64,000 nucleotides of DNA. Origin: UBA6115 sp050953005. GTDB taxonomy: Bacteria > Bacillota > Clostridia > Christensenellales > Aristaeellaceae. The stretch lies in NCBI GenBank assembly GCA_050953005.1, contig JBMNLV010000003.1, positions 200,363 to 264,362 of the forward strand, given 5' to 3'. The position numbers were made by a program, and so were the translations under genes. The notes beneath the pieces were generated by a model. The model made no database searches, was not told the origin of the DNA, and saw only the letters and a list, made by a program, of their open reading frames with translations. The first letter of the stretch is position 1, and each line of letters starts with the position of its first letter. Shown piece after piece: positions 34,964 through 42,551 of the stretch.

Positions 34964-35338
34964 CTATTTTTTGGGACGTTTGGCGCCATATAGTGAACGG
35001 CCTTGATTGCGCTTGGCAACTCCGGCTGTATCCAGCGCGCCGCGGACAATGTGGTACCGCACGCCAGGCAGATCGCGCACACGGCCCCCGCGGATCAGCA
35101 CCACGCTGTGCTCCTGCAGGTTGTGGCCGATCCCGGGGATGTAGCATGTGCCTTCAATCTGGTTGGTCAAACGGATTCTGGCAATTTTGCGCAGGGCTGA
35201 ATTAGGTTTTTTGGGTGTGGTTGTCTTGACAGACAGGCACACGCCGCGCTTTTGCGGACAACCCTGCAGGATGGGCGCATCAGATTTCTTGACAATCTTC
35301 TTGCGGCCTTTGCGGATCAATTGATTGATCGTGGGCAA
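34964..35338 (-). CDS. rpsL: 30S ribosomal protein S12
   Basis: A 124-aa S12, which monitors decoding at the A site. TTTPKKPNSALRKIARI carries the lysine (K43 region) at which streptomycin resistance arises, and GRVRDLPGVRYHIVRG is intact, consistent with a streptomycin-sensitive type. The start is TTG at 35338 behind AGGAGGTG, unusual for such a highly expressed gene. The segment usually read APQKRGVC is CPQKRGVC here. Confidence 0.97.
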   Translation of the reverse strand: MPTINQLIRKGRKKIVKKSDAPILQGCPQKRGVCLSVKTTTPKKPNSALRKIARIRLTNQIEGTCYIPGIGHNLQEHSVVLIRGGRVRDLPGVRYHIVRGALDTAGVAKRNQGRSLYGAKRPKK

Positions 35339-35433
35339 TTAGGGCACCTCCTGAATTTTGATCGGAGCCTGGACAACAGGTCTCCTCCTATAACATTCCC
35401 GCAACCCTTGGGAATATATAGTCTGTAGTTTGC

Positions 35434-35694
35434 TCAGCCTTTGATAAGGGCGGCGGCAGCGGCTGGCACCTGGATACCGCACAATTTTCCCAGTTCCTTC
35501 ATGGCAGGCACCCGGACAATCAGGATGCTGCGGTTTTCAGCCTCCTTTGCAATGTCCTCCACAAGCAGGGGATCGGCATCCAGGGCCAGATATACTTGAA
35601 GGGCCCTGCCCTGCGTAAGCGCCCGAAGCGTCTGCTTGATGCCGACCGCTTTGCGTTCCCCGGAAGCCAGCAAATACGTCACCAAATCCTCCAT
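35434..35694 (-). CDS. L7Ae-family ribosomal-like protein (YbxF type)
   Basis: A small L7Ae/L30e-fold protein (86 aa from ATG 35694). ERKAVGIKQTLRALTQGRALQVYLALDADP and VPAMKELGKLCGIQVPAAAAALI are typical of YbxF/RplGB kink-turn-binding proteins found just before rpsL. A longer frame from 35733 is disfavoured because its ATG overlaps the -10 element. The ribosome site before 35694 is poor, so the start remains uncertain. Confidence 0.85.
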   Translation of the reverse strand: MEDLVTYLLASGERKAVGIKQTLRALTQGRALQVYLALDADPLLVEDIAKEAENRSILIVRVPAMKELGKLCGIQVPAAAAALIKG

Positions 35695-35731
35695 CGACTG
35701 AGGTAATTGCCATATGACAGGCAACTCTATC

Positions 35732-35761
35732 ATATTACTATCATTTTAACCGTTTTGTCAA
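35732..35761 (-). promoter_or_regulatory. Promoter of the str ribosomal operon
   Basis: On the minus strand a perfect TTGACA (35756-35761) and TAATAT (35732-35737) are separated by 18 bp. Transcription would begin near 35725, upstream of the L7Ae-like gene, and could run through rplA. Confidence 0.75.
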
Positions 35762-35875
35762 TGATTCTGCCAGGAAAGTTTTCATAAGGTGGATACAGGG
35801 TGAAAGCTGCAACACAAGCACCTAACCGCGTCATCTTCCCAAGCTTCCTGAGGATAGCTTCATGTGTTTATGCCT

Positions 35876-35904
35876 TTGGATGAACGCCCAGCAAATGATA
35901 TAGT
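35876..35904 (+). promoter_or_regulatory. Promoter of the chorismate mutase gene
   Basis: TTGGAT (35876-35881), a 17-bp spacer and TATAGT (35899-35904), 25 bp upstream of the ATG and its AAGGAGGG site. Confidence 0.65.
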
Positions 35905-35929
35905 ATAGAAAATCTTAAGGAGGGTCAAG

Positions 35930-36214
35930 ATGACACTGGAAGAAGCCAGACTGGCGCTGGACGGTATTGACGCGCAACTTTCTCGGTTGTTTGATCAGCG
36001 GATGCAGATCATTGACCAGATCGCAGCTATCAAGCAAGGCAGCGGCACGCCTGTACACAACCCCGAGCGCGAAAAAGCAGTGACCGGGCGGCTGCTTGAA
36101 CTGACAGGCACTGTATATCGCGAGGAGCTGCTGTCCCTGTATGATGCGATTTTCGCTATCAGCCGCACCCGGCAGGAGCATTTGGCCGCACAGGCAAAAG
36201 AACAACAAAGCTGA
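35930..36214 (+). CDS. Stand-alone AroQ-class chorismate mutase
   Basis: A 94-aa all-helical protein with the AroQ pattern: ARLALDGIDAQLSRLFDQRMQII, then NPEREKAVTGRLLEL and a C-terminal helix ending with YDAIFAISRTRQEHL. It converts chorismate to prephenate for Phe and Tyr synthesis. It is a single-domain enzyme with no fused prephenate dehydratase. No other aromatic-pathway genes lie nearby. An excellent AAGGAGGG ribosome site precedes the ATG. Confidence 0.88.
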   Translation: MTLEEARLALDGIDAQLSRLFDQRMQIIDQIAAIKQGSGTPVHNPEREKAVTGRLLELTGTVYREELLSLYDAIFAISRTRQEHLAAQAKEQQS

Positions 36215-36218
36215 GCGT

Positions 36219-36247
36219 TTGACCAGGCAGGCCTGAGGGTTTATAAT
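36219..36247 (+). promoter_or_regulatory. Promoter of the DUF5711-cvpA pair
   Basis: TTGACC (36219-36224), a 17-bp spacer and a perfect TATAAT (36242-36247). The -10 is flanked by short arms CTGAG and CTCAG, a possible operator. Confidence 0.75.
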
Positions 36248-36275
36248 CCTCTCAGACTCTGGATCGGGAGGCGCA

Positions 36276-37382
36276 ATGGATCGCGAAGGCAACGGCATCA
36301 GCCGGTACCGTCTGGCCATCATCACCGCCGCGCTGGCGCTGTTGATCGTTTTGATTTTATTCATCATGGGCGTCTTTGGCGGCGGGGCCAGGCGCCTGTC
36401 GGTCACCAAGCTGCGCTGCATCGCTACCCAGCAGGTCACGCCCTTTGGCGACAAGGTGCTTTATTATGACGGTACCACGCTGTTTTGTTTGAACGCCAAC
36501 GGCACCGAGCAATGGAAGTATGCCCTGGGCCCGGGCGCCCGCTTTACGGCCAGCGAGGACATTGTAACCGCCTGGGTAGGCAGCCATCTGCATATCCTCA
36601 ACCGTTCCGGTCGCGCCAGCTACAACGACAGGCTGCCCGATACCATCCAGTTTGCCAAGCCTGGCAGGCAGTATGTAGCTGCGGTCATCGGCGAGGGCTT
36701 CAGCCCCACGCTGCTGGTCAAGGATATCAATGGCCTGGCAGTGGATTCGGAATCCGTCGCCTATGCCGACAAAATGATCATGGATATGGATTTCTTTGAG
36801 AACGGCGACTACCTGTGGACCACCGCGCTGGATGTGTACGGCGTGTCTCCGGTGACGATCATGAATATTTACCGGGTGGGCGCAATGAACACTGGAGAGG
36901 TGGATCTGGGCGAGGAAATAACATACAAGGTTTTATATGCAGGCGACAAGCTGCATGCCATCAACACCAAGGAACTCAACCTGTATGATTACCGCGGGAC
37001 GCTGGATCCCTTTTCAAAGCAGCTGGTCTATGGCTGGAAGCTGGTAGACGCCAATGTTTCCGGCAGCGGCGCCACCATGCTCTTCGCGCCGGAAATGCAA
37101 ACTGCCAATGAGCAGATGATTACCGAGCTGCGCGTGTTGACAGGCAACAAGCAAGACAGGCGTTACACCCTGCCCAACAGTTGCGTGGGCGCGGGGCTCA
37201 AGGGCAGTACGATCTTTGCGATCTCAGCGGACACGCTCTATCAGGCCGAGTTCAACTCCCAGCGTTTCTCAGCTTTGAAGCTGCCGCTGAAATCCCCCAT
37301 CACCGGCTACATTGGCAAGCTGTCAAACAACGCCAGCCTGGTCAGCAGCGGGCTGGACGTGTACCTGATTACCCTGCCCTGA
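36276..37382 (+). CDS. DUF5711-family membrane-anchored protein
   Basis: A 368-aa protein with one N-terminal transmembrane helix (about 12-32) and an extracellular region of repeated beta strands reminiscent of a PQQ-like propeller (e.g. VLYYDGTTLFCLNANGTEQW, DIVTAWVGSHLHILNRSG). It matches the DUF5711 type common in Clostridia. The function is unknown. It sits 17 bp before cvpA, so both are probably one transcript and both are envelope proteins. Confidence 0.75.
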   Translation: MDREGNGISRYRLAIITAALALLIVLILFIMGVFGGGARRLSVTKLRCIATQQVTPFGDKVLYYDGTTLFCLNANGTEQWKYALGPGARFTASEDIVTAWVGSHLHILNRSGRASYNDRLPDTIQFAKPGRQYVAAVIGEGFSPTLLVKDINGLAVDSESVAYADKMIMDMDFFENGDYLWTTALDVYGVSPVTIMNIYRVGAMNTGEVDLGEEITYKVLYAGDKLHAINTKELNLYDYRGTLDPFSKQLVYGWKLVDANVSGSGATMLFAPEMQTANEQMITELRVLTGNKQDRRYTLPNSCVGAGLKGSTIFAISADTLYQAEFNSQRFSALKLPLKSPITGYIGKLSNNASLVSSGLDVYLITLP

Positions 37383-37399
37383 CAGAAGGGAGGACACTC

Positions 37400-38104
37400 T
37401 TGAATCTGATCGATTTGATTTTGCTTGGCGTTTTGGGCATCAGCGTAATATACGGACTGTACCACGGCTTTATTCAGTCAGTCGCCAGCCTGCTGGGTGC
37501 GGGCATATCCATCGTTGTCGGACTGATTTTCGGTCCGCAGCTGACAGCCCTGCTCTCAGGCAGCCGCTCCCTTCGGGAGGTGCTTGCCAATTATTCCGAC
37601 GCTGTGGTGCGCGTTGGCGATTATGAATTGGCCTCGGCCCCGGTGGCCCGGGTTTCCGGCAATCTGCTGGAGACTGTGCTGAGCAGCGTATCTTTCCCGG
37701 AGCCTATTGAAAACCTGCTGCGGGACAACATCATCACACAGGCCTTCTCCGGCAAGGGGCTGGCTACTGTCAATGATTATGTGTCAAACACGCTGATCCA
37801 GTCGATTCTTAGCGTCCTGAGCTTTCTGGCTTGCTTCCTCATCGCCTATTTGATCTGGCTGTTCATTGTATCCATTATACGAAACGTGTTTGAGTTTCCG
37901 GTGCTCCGTCAGCTGGACTGGCTGGCCGGCGCACTGTTTGGACTGGCGCGCGGCGCAGTCATCTGCTACCTGCTGGTTCTGTTGATTCCCCTGATTCAGG
38001 TAGCCGTACCGGATGAGCGCTTCGCCGCGTTTATGCAAAACAGCCAGGTGGCAGACTTATTCCGCAATGACGGTTTATTTGTCCGTATCATCAAAGGCGG
38101 CTAG
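37400..38104 (+). CDS. CvpA-family membrane protein
   Basis: A 234-aa integral membrane protein of the CvpA family: LIDLILLGVLGISVIYGLYHGFI is the usual N-terminus, and DWLAGALFGLARGAVICYLLVLL is the conserved C-terminal membrane segment. Three to four helices are expected. The role is linked to envelope integrity in other bacteria, mechanism unsettled. The start is TTG at 37400 with AAGGGAGG upstream; upstream codons in frame overlap the DUF5711 gene. An IS630 element sits 7 bp after the stop. Confidence 0.85.
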   Translation: MNLIDLILLGVLGISVIYGLYHGFIQSVASLLGAGISIVVGLIFGPQLTALLSGSRSLREVLANYSDAVVRVGDYELASAPVARVSGNLLETVLSSVSFPEPIENLLRDNIITQAFSGKGLATVNDYVSNTLIQSILSVLSFLACFLIAYLIWLFIVSIIRNVFEFPVLRQLDWLAGALFGLARGAVICYLLVLLIPLIQVAVPDERFAAFMQNSQVADLFRNDGLFVRIIKGG

Positions 38105-38725
38105 GCTAATACTATTCTGAAACGATAACGCATCAATTAACCACCTGCGATGGGTGATGGAAGCGACGCGTTGGACATCTTCAGCCAACTCCTTAACAGT
38201 ACAGCACAGACGGTCAATCACTGCCTCCAGGTTCTTAAAAATCTCATTGCGGAAGCCTTTCTCCCGCACTTCGTCCCAAATCATCTCAATGGGGTTGAGC
38301 TCGGGGGTATAGGGTAGTAGCGGAAATAGTTCTATGCGGCTTGGTACAACCATGGCAGATGAGCGGTGCCAGGCCGCATTGTCTAATAGCAGCAAGATAT
38401 GATCATCCGGATAAGCCCTGGAGAGTTCCTCCAGAAAGATGTTCATGCAGTCTGTGTTGGCATAGGGCATCACCAGACTGAACAACTCGCCGTCCTGTGG
38501 AGACACAGCGCCATACAGATATCTGTATTCCCGGATATGGTGACAGGGTACAGAAGGACGTATTCCCTTTTTGCACCAGCATCGCTTGGGTTTATTGATC
38601 CGTCCAAACCCAGCCTCGTCCTGGAACATTACCCGAAGTTTTGGCTGGCTCTTTTTCAGGATTTTTATCTTTTCGGTGATTTTTTTTATAAGCTTCAATC
38701 GCTTCTTCGCCGGCTTTCTTTTCAT
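38075..38725 (-). CDS. IS630 transposase, C-terminal (DDE) frame
   Basis: The catalytic half of the transposase. DDE residues are in VMFQDEAGFGR, LLLLDNAAWH and PELNPIEMIWDEVRE. The frame is +1 relative to the N-terminal frame and overlaps it from 38725 to 38592, with an A8 run (minus strand, 38687-38680) inside the overlap. The first ATG, at 38725, has no evident ribosome site, so expression as a fusion is likely. The frame has no stop inside the element: it reads through the inverted repeat and ends in DNA antisense to the last codons of cvpA. Confidence 0.85.
   Translation of the reverse strand: MKRKPAKKRLKLIKKITEKIKILKKSQPKLRVMFQDEAGFGRINKPKRCWCKKGIRPSVPCHHIREYRYLYGAVSPQDGELFSLVMPYANTDCMNIFLEELSRAYPDDHILLLLDNAAWHRSSAMVVPSRIELFPLLPYTPELNPIEMIWDEVREKGFRNEIFKNLEAVIDRLCCTVKELAEDVQRVASITHRRWLIDALSFQNSISLAAFDDTDK
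38112..38134. repeat. IS630 terminal inverted repeat, left
   Basis: CTATTCTGAAACGATAACGC followed by ATC; pairs with the right end with 7 mismatches. It is preceded directly by TA. Confidence 0.8.
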
Positions 38726-39167
38726 GCCTGCTGCGAGGCGCTATCTTGCGCCATTTGTGGCGATGAAGCAGGTAGTAGATCATGTTTCGGGTCACCGGAT
38801 GACCAACCGCTTTTTCATAGGCCTGATGTATTTCACGTGTTTCTATGATTTGGCCTGCTTCGCTCCGGCGCTGAAACTGCAATAGAAAGGCTGTTTCCTC
38901 TTCCCGGCTCATATAACGGTGTTCGTTGTGGTGCCGTACGCCTACGATGGCTTCTATGCCTTCTTCTTGGTACCTTTTGACAATCCGATTCACGCTCGTT
39001 CTATGCATCCCCGCAAGCTTTCCGGCCTCCTCACTGCCCAATCCATCCACCACTTTCAGTTTCAGGGCCAGCAACCGACGGGTAACATGAACAGGATGCT
39101 GTTTCTTTTGAGCCGCAAGGATTTCTGAACGCTCTGCTTCTTCAAACACCGGACTTTTTCTGCCCAT
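38592..39167 (-). CDS. IS630 transposase, N-terminal (helix-turn-helix) frame
   Basis: The DNA-binding half. It carries a helix-turn-helix (GLGSEEAGKLAGMHRTSVNRIVKRYQEEG) and a second winged-helix segment (IETREIHQAYEKAVGHPVTRNMIYYLLHRHKWRK). ATG 39167 has AGGTGG 5 bp upstream; the frame opens 3 codons earlier. After the A8 run this frame continues only into non-homologous sequence and stops at 38592, so the useful product requires a shift to the DDE frame. Confidence 0.85.
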   Translation of the reverse strand: MGRKSPVFEEAERSEILAAQKKQHPVHVTRRLLALKLKVVDGLGSEEAGKLAGMHRTSVNRIVKRYQEEGIEAIVGVRHHNEHRYMSREEETAFLLQFQRRSEAGQIIETREIHQAYEKAVGHPVTRNMIYYLLHRHKWRKIAPRSRHEKKAGEEAIEAYKKNHRKDKNPEKEPAKTSGNVPGRGWVWTDQ

Positions 39168-39228
39168 ATCTTCCACCTGATTTCTTTGTAGACTGCAGAC
39201 TCATTATATCAGGTTTCTTCTATTCTGT

Positions 39229-39251
39229 GAAGCATTAACGTTTGGAAGTAG
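39229..39251. repeat. IS630 terminal inverted repeat, right
   Basis: Its reverse complement starts CTACTTCCAAACGTTAATGC. It is followed directly by TA. Confidence 0.8.
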
Positions 39252-39278
39252 TATAAATGTAATTATTTGATATGCGGG

Positions 39279-39317
39279 AAGGGGCCATAGCTTTTTTCTA
39301 TTCTGCTACAGCCCCTT
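39279..39317. terminator. Hairpin between the IS and the aldo/keto reductase gene
   Basis: Arms AAGGGGC (39279-39285) and GCCCCTT (39311-39317), with an inner TAGC/GCTA pair and a T-rich loop. The plus-strand side is followed by TTTGTTGT. It could end plus-strand transcripts from cvpA, and possibly the minus-strand reductase transcript, though the T-runs are short. Confidence 0.45.
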
Positions 39318-39352
39318 TGTTGTAAATTCAATCGGTTTCCCTGCTATTACCG

Positions 39353-40243
39353 TTACGGTAAATCTCCCGTATCCTTGTCAAAAAACGGATGATCCTTGAC
39401 GGCGTCAAAGCAGGCATTGAGGAGCTTCTCATCCTCCGAGGTATAGGCTTTCAGGAAAGCCTGCTCATAATGCGAAGCCATGAAAGACTGGCACTCCCAG
39501 TTGCCCGGCGGAATCAGGACATCCGCCCCTAAACGCAGAGTGTAGCGCATAGCAGCCAAACGGGCCTCGCCATCCTCCTTGTCGAAGGGTTTACACCAAG
39601 ACTTGGGCCAGATGGACTGCCGGCGCTCCTGCTCGCTCAGCCAGGCGCGCTCAACAATGGACTTGATGGCCAGCAGGCCAAAGCCTTTCTCGCGCTTCAA
39701 TTCCACCAGAACGCTGCCGATACCCTGGCCCTTATGAAGCATCCAGTTAAGCGGAAACATGACCGTGTCAAAATCGCATCGTTTAAGCGCCTCCAGGGCT
39801 ACTTGCTCGCTGTGGGCACTGAAGCCGATCTTGCGCACCAGGCCCTGTTGATGGAGCTTCAGCACCATATCCATAGTCCCTCCAGGGCCAAAAGCTGTTT
39901 CCACATCCTCCATTGTGGTCAGGGAGTGCAATTGATAGACATCAAACCAATCGGTATGTAAATGCTTCAGGGACTGGTAAAATTCTTTTTCCGCATCGGC
40001 CGCCTTACGTTTGGTAGTTTTGCAAGCCAGATAGACATCCTTGCGGTAAGGCTTAAGCGACTCGCCAAGGATTATTTCGGCATTGCCATAACTGGGCGCC
40101 ACATCAAAATAGTTGACGCCCGCATCGATGGCCTGGCTGACATAGCGGTCGGAATCCGCCTGCCGCTCGTTCATGCTGACAATGCCGGCATAAGCAACAG
40201 GCGCGACATGGTACCCGGTTTTTCCAAGGAAAACTCTTTTCAT
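39353..40243 (-). CDS. Aldo/keto reductase
   Basis: A 296-aa AKR-superfamily oxidoreductase (start ATG 40243, AGAGGAA 8 bp upstream). The catalytic tetrad is complete: Asp47 and Tyr52 in YFDVAPSYGNAE, Lys75 in LACKTTKR, His106 in YQLHSL. The physiological substrate cannot be read from sequence; this group often acts on small carbonyls with NADPH. The C-terminus lacks a 4Fe-4S cluster region, unlike some clostridial relatives. The start lies 18 bp after htpG stops, so it is probably co-transcribed and thus heat-responsive. Confidence 0.9.
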   Translation of the reverse strand: MKRVFLGKTGYHVAPVAYAGIVSMNERQADSDRYVSQAIDAGVNYFDVAPSYGNAEIILGESLKPYRKDVYLACKTTKRKAADAEKEFYQSLKHLHTDWFDVYQLHSLTTMEDVETAFGPGGTMDMVLKLHQQGLVRKIGFSAHSEQVALEALKRCDFDTVMFPLNWMLHKGQGIGSVLVELKREKGFGLLAIKSIVERAWLSEQERRQSIWPKSWCKPFDKEDGEARLAAMRYTLRLGADVLIPPGNWECQSFMASHYEQAFLKAYTSEDEKLLNACFDAVKDHPFFDKDTGDLP

Positions 40244-40260
40244 GGATGGATTTCCTCTCA

Positions 40261-42222
40261 TCATGATTCGCCTGGATGCGCCAGCAGGTCAATCAGGCGG
40301 TTGCTGCGCTTGAGGAATTCCTTAAGCTCCTCGCCTTCCAGGGGACGGGAGGACAGCCGCGCCAGATCAAATACCTGCTCAATCAGAAGCTGCTGCTTTT
40401 CCCCCTCTTCCATGGCGGCGATGGCCTGCACGCTTTTATTGGCGCGGTTGAGCACCAGGGTGTAGCGTTCGGGCAGGTTGTTCTTTTCTCCGTATATCCG
40501 GGACATGTCCTTGAAGCGGCGCATCTGCTCATCCTCAGTCAGCATGCCGGGGATATCAGGGTCAGACAGCGCTTCGAGCTGTACTACAAGTTCCGGTTGC
40601 TCCAGCACCTCACGGATGCGCTTCTCCAGCGCCTCGCGGTCCAGGTCCTTGCCGTCCTCCGTTTCCATCTGCAAGCCTTTAACATCAGCGTCCACGCGCA
40701 CAAACTGCATGTCCGCACCGCCGGCGTACTCCAGGAAGGACATGAAGTTGACATCGATCAGCGTGTCCATGATCGCCACATCAATTCCCTTGCTTTCAAA
40801 GGGAGCTACGCTGGCCGCCTGGCGCGCGGGATCAGTGGTGTAATAAGCCTTTTTCTCAGCCTTGCCCTCGTTGCGCGCCTTGTACTCATCCAGGGTCAGA
40901 TAGTCGCCCTTGGTGGTTTTCAGCAGCAGGGAGCCCTTGACCGCGTCATAGAACTTCCTGTCTGAAACGCTGCCGTACTTAATAAAAGGGTGGATGTCAT
41001 CCCAATAGGTCTGATAGGTTTCGCGCTGACCGGAAAACAACTCATTGAGCTTGTCCGCCACCTTCTTGACAATGTGCTGGGACAGCCGCCGGACATAGCC
41101 GTCGTTTTGCAGGAAGGAACGGGAAACGTTCAATGGCAGATCGGGGCAGTCAATGACGCCCTTGAGCACCATGAGAAACTCCGGTATGACCTCCTTGATG
41201 TTGTCAGCCACAAACACCTGGCGGTTGAACAGCTTAATCTGTCCGTCATGGCCGGAGAAATCGCGCTTGATGCGCGGGAAGTACAGGATGCCCTTGAGGT
41301 TAAACGGGTAGTCCACGTTCAGGTGAATCCAAAACAGCGGGTCCTCCCAGGTGTTGAAGAGCTTGCGGTAGGTCTGTTTGTATTCATCCTCGCTACACTC
41401 TCGGGGCGCCTTGAGCCACAGAGGGTGCGTGTCATTGATCATCACCTGGCCAGGCGTTTCTTCCTCAGTTAAAAAGTCCGGCTCTTCCCGCGCTTGCCCC
41501 TCTTGATCCTCAGCCTGTTCAGCAGCCTTTCTGGCAGCCTCCTCACGCCGCTGTTGTTGCGCTTTCTCCTGACGGGCGATATCCTCGAGATCCTCAAAAT
41601 AGACCGGGACCGACATGTAACCGCAATACTTATCCAGTATCGCATGTACTGTGGTTCCCTCCAGAAACTCCTTCTCGTCCTCCATTATATGCATGGTTAT
41701 GACAGTGCCTCGCGTTGTGCGGGTGCCATCTTCCATCTCATAACGGATACCATCCTCACTGGTCCAACGCACCGGCTGTGCGCCCTCCTGATAAGAAAGC
41801 GAGTCAATGATAACACGGTCCGCCGCCATGAAAGCAGAATAGAAACCCAGGCCAAAATGGCCAATGATGCCCGAGGCATCTTCCCCCGTGTAGTTCTTCA
41901 GGAATTCCTCAGCGCTGGAAAAGGCGACCTGGTTGATATACTGGTCGATCTCCTGCGCTGTCATGCCAATGCCGTTGTCCGAAACTCGGATTTCACCCTT
42001 CTCCTTGTCCAGTGTTACCGTAACGGACAGTTCCTCGTCCTCCGGCGCGCCTTGCACAATCTTGAGCTTGGTGATGGCATCCACACCGTTTGAAACGATT
42101 TCACGCAGGAAGATGTCCTTGTCTGAATATAGCCAGCGCTTAATGACCGGCATGATGTTTTGAGCGTCGATGGAAATGTTGCCCTGCCGCGGGCCTTTTT
42201 TCTGTTGTTGCTTTGTAGCCAT
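40261..42222 (-). CDS. htpG: Molecular chaperone HtpG (Hsp90)
   Basis: A 653-aa bacterial Hsp90. The N-terminal ATPase has LREIVSNGVDAITKLK, the DNGIGM motif and GHFGLGFYSAFM. The middle domain contains NVSRSFLQNDGYVRRLSQHIVKK. A charged insert (about 215-260, QEKAQQQRREEAARKAAEQAE) is longer than in E. coli. ATG 42222 follows GGAGG by 8 bp. A perfect CIRCE element lies about 70 bp upstream, so HrcA control is inferred. Confidence 0.96.
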   Translation of the reverse strand: MATKQQQKKGPRQGNISIDAQNIMPVIKRWLYSDKDIFLREIVSNGVDAITKLKIVQGAPEDEELSVTVTLDKEKGEIRVSDNGIGMTAQEIDQYINQVAFSSAEEFLKNYTGEDASGIIGHFGLGFYSAFMAADRVIIDSLSYQEGAQPVRWTSEDGIRYEMEDGTRTTRGTVITMHIMEDEKEFLEGTTVHAILDKYCGYMSVPVYFEDLEDIARQEKAQQQRREEAARKAAEQAEDQEGQAREEPDFLTEEETPGQVMINDTHPLWLKAPRECSEDEYKQTYRKLFNTWEDPLFWIHLNVDYPFNLKGILYFPRIKRDFSGHDGQIKLFNRQVFVADNIKEVIPEFLMVLKGVIDCPDLPLNVSRSFLQNDGYVRRLSQHIVKKVADKLNELFSGQRETYQTYWDDIHPFIKYGSVSDRKFYDAVKGSLLLKTTKGDYLTLDEYKARNEGKAEKKAYYTTDPARQAASVAPFESKGIDVAIMDTLIDVNFMSFLEYAGGADMQFVRVDADVKGLQMETEDGKDLDREALEKRIREVLEQPELVVQLEALSDPDIPGMLTEDEQMRRFKDMSRIYGEKNNLPERYTLVLNRANKSVQAIAAMEEGEKQQLLIEQVFDLARLSSRPLEGEELKEFLKRSNRLIDLLAHPGES

Positions 42223-42290
42223 CAATGAATCCTCCGGGAAGTATTTGCCTGTTTATTATATCATCCCCTCACAGGCTTCGCAAGCAAGAT

Positions 42291-42317
42291 TTAGCACTCT
42301 AATGAAACGAGTGCTAA
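42291..42317 (-). promoter_or_regulatory. CIRCE operator (HrcA site) upstream of htpG
   Basis: TTAGCACTC (42291-42299), a 9-bp spacer and GAGTGCTAA (42309-42317) match the CIRCE consensus exactly. It lies just downstream of the htpG promoter -10, overlapping the expected transcription start. HrcA bound here represses; heat stress relieves it. hrcA itself is not in the window. Confidence 0.93.
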
Positions 42318-42323
42318 ATTTGA

Positions 42324-42352
42324 AAAATACAGTCAATAACAATATCTGTCTA
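42324..42352 (-). promoter_or_regulatory. Promoter of htpG
   Basis: On the minus strand TAGACA (42347-42352), a 17-bp spacer and TATTTT (42324-42329). The CIRCE element begins 6 bp after the -10. Confidence 0.55.
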
Positions 42353-42551
42353 TTCCTTGGCGTTGCCAACCGCAACACCGGCAATGACGCGTTTGCTCTG
42401 CGCAGAGGAAACTGCCATCAACAACAAAAACGGTCAGGTCAACCCCGACACAGATAGAACAGTTTTATATACAGTAGATGTCCTTATGTAACTTATACGG
42501 ATAAAACCCGGACTTTTCCCGTTCCGTAACAACGAGCGTCCAAAAGCATAG
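42353..42551. other. Intergenic stretch between the lacI-type gene and the htpG promoter
   Basis: About 200 bp after the LacI-family stop. I see no reading frame with a ribosome site, no strong hairpin and no terminator with a T-run here. Confidence 0.5.

Larger units (their letters stand above)
38112..39251 (-). mobile_element. IS630-family insertion sequence, 1,140 bp
   Basis: Imperfect terminal inverted repeats bound the element: 38112-38134 against 39229-39251, 16 of 23 matches, both starting CTA. TA dinucleotides flank it at 38110-38111 and 39252-39253, the target duplication typical of IS630/Tc1. It encodes a transposase over two frames. It inserted 7 bp downstream of cvpA without breaking that gene. 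Confidence 0.9.
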
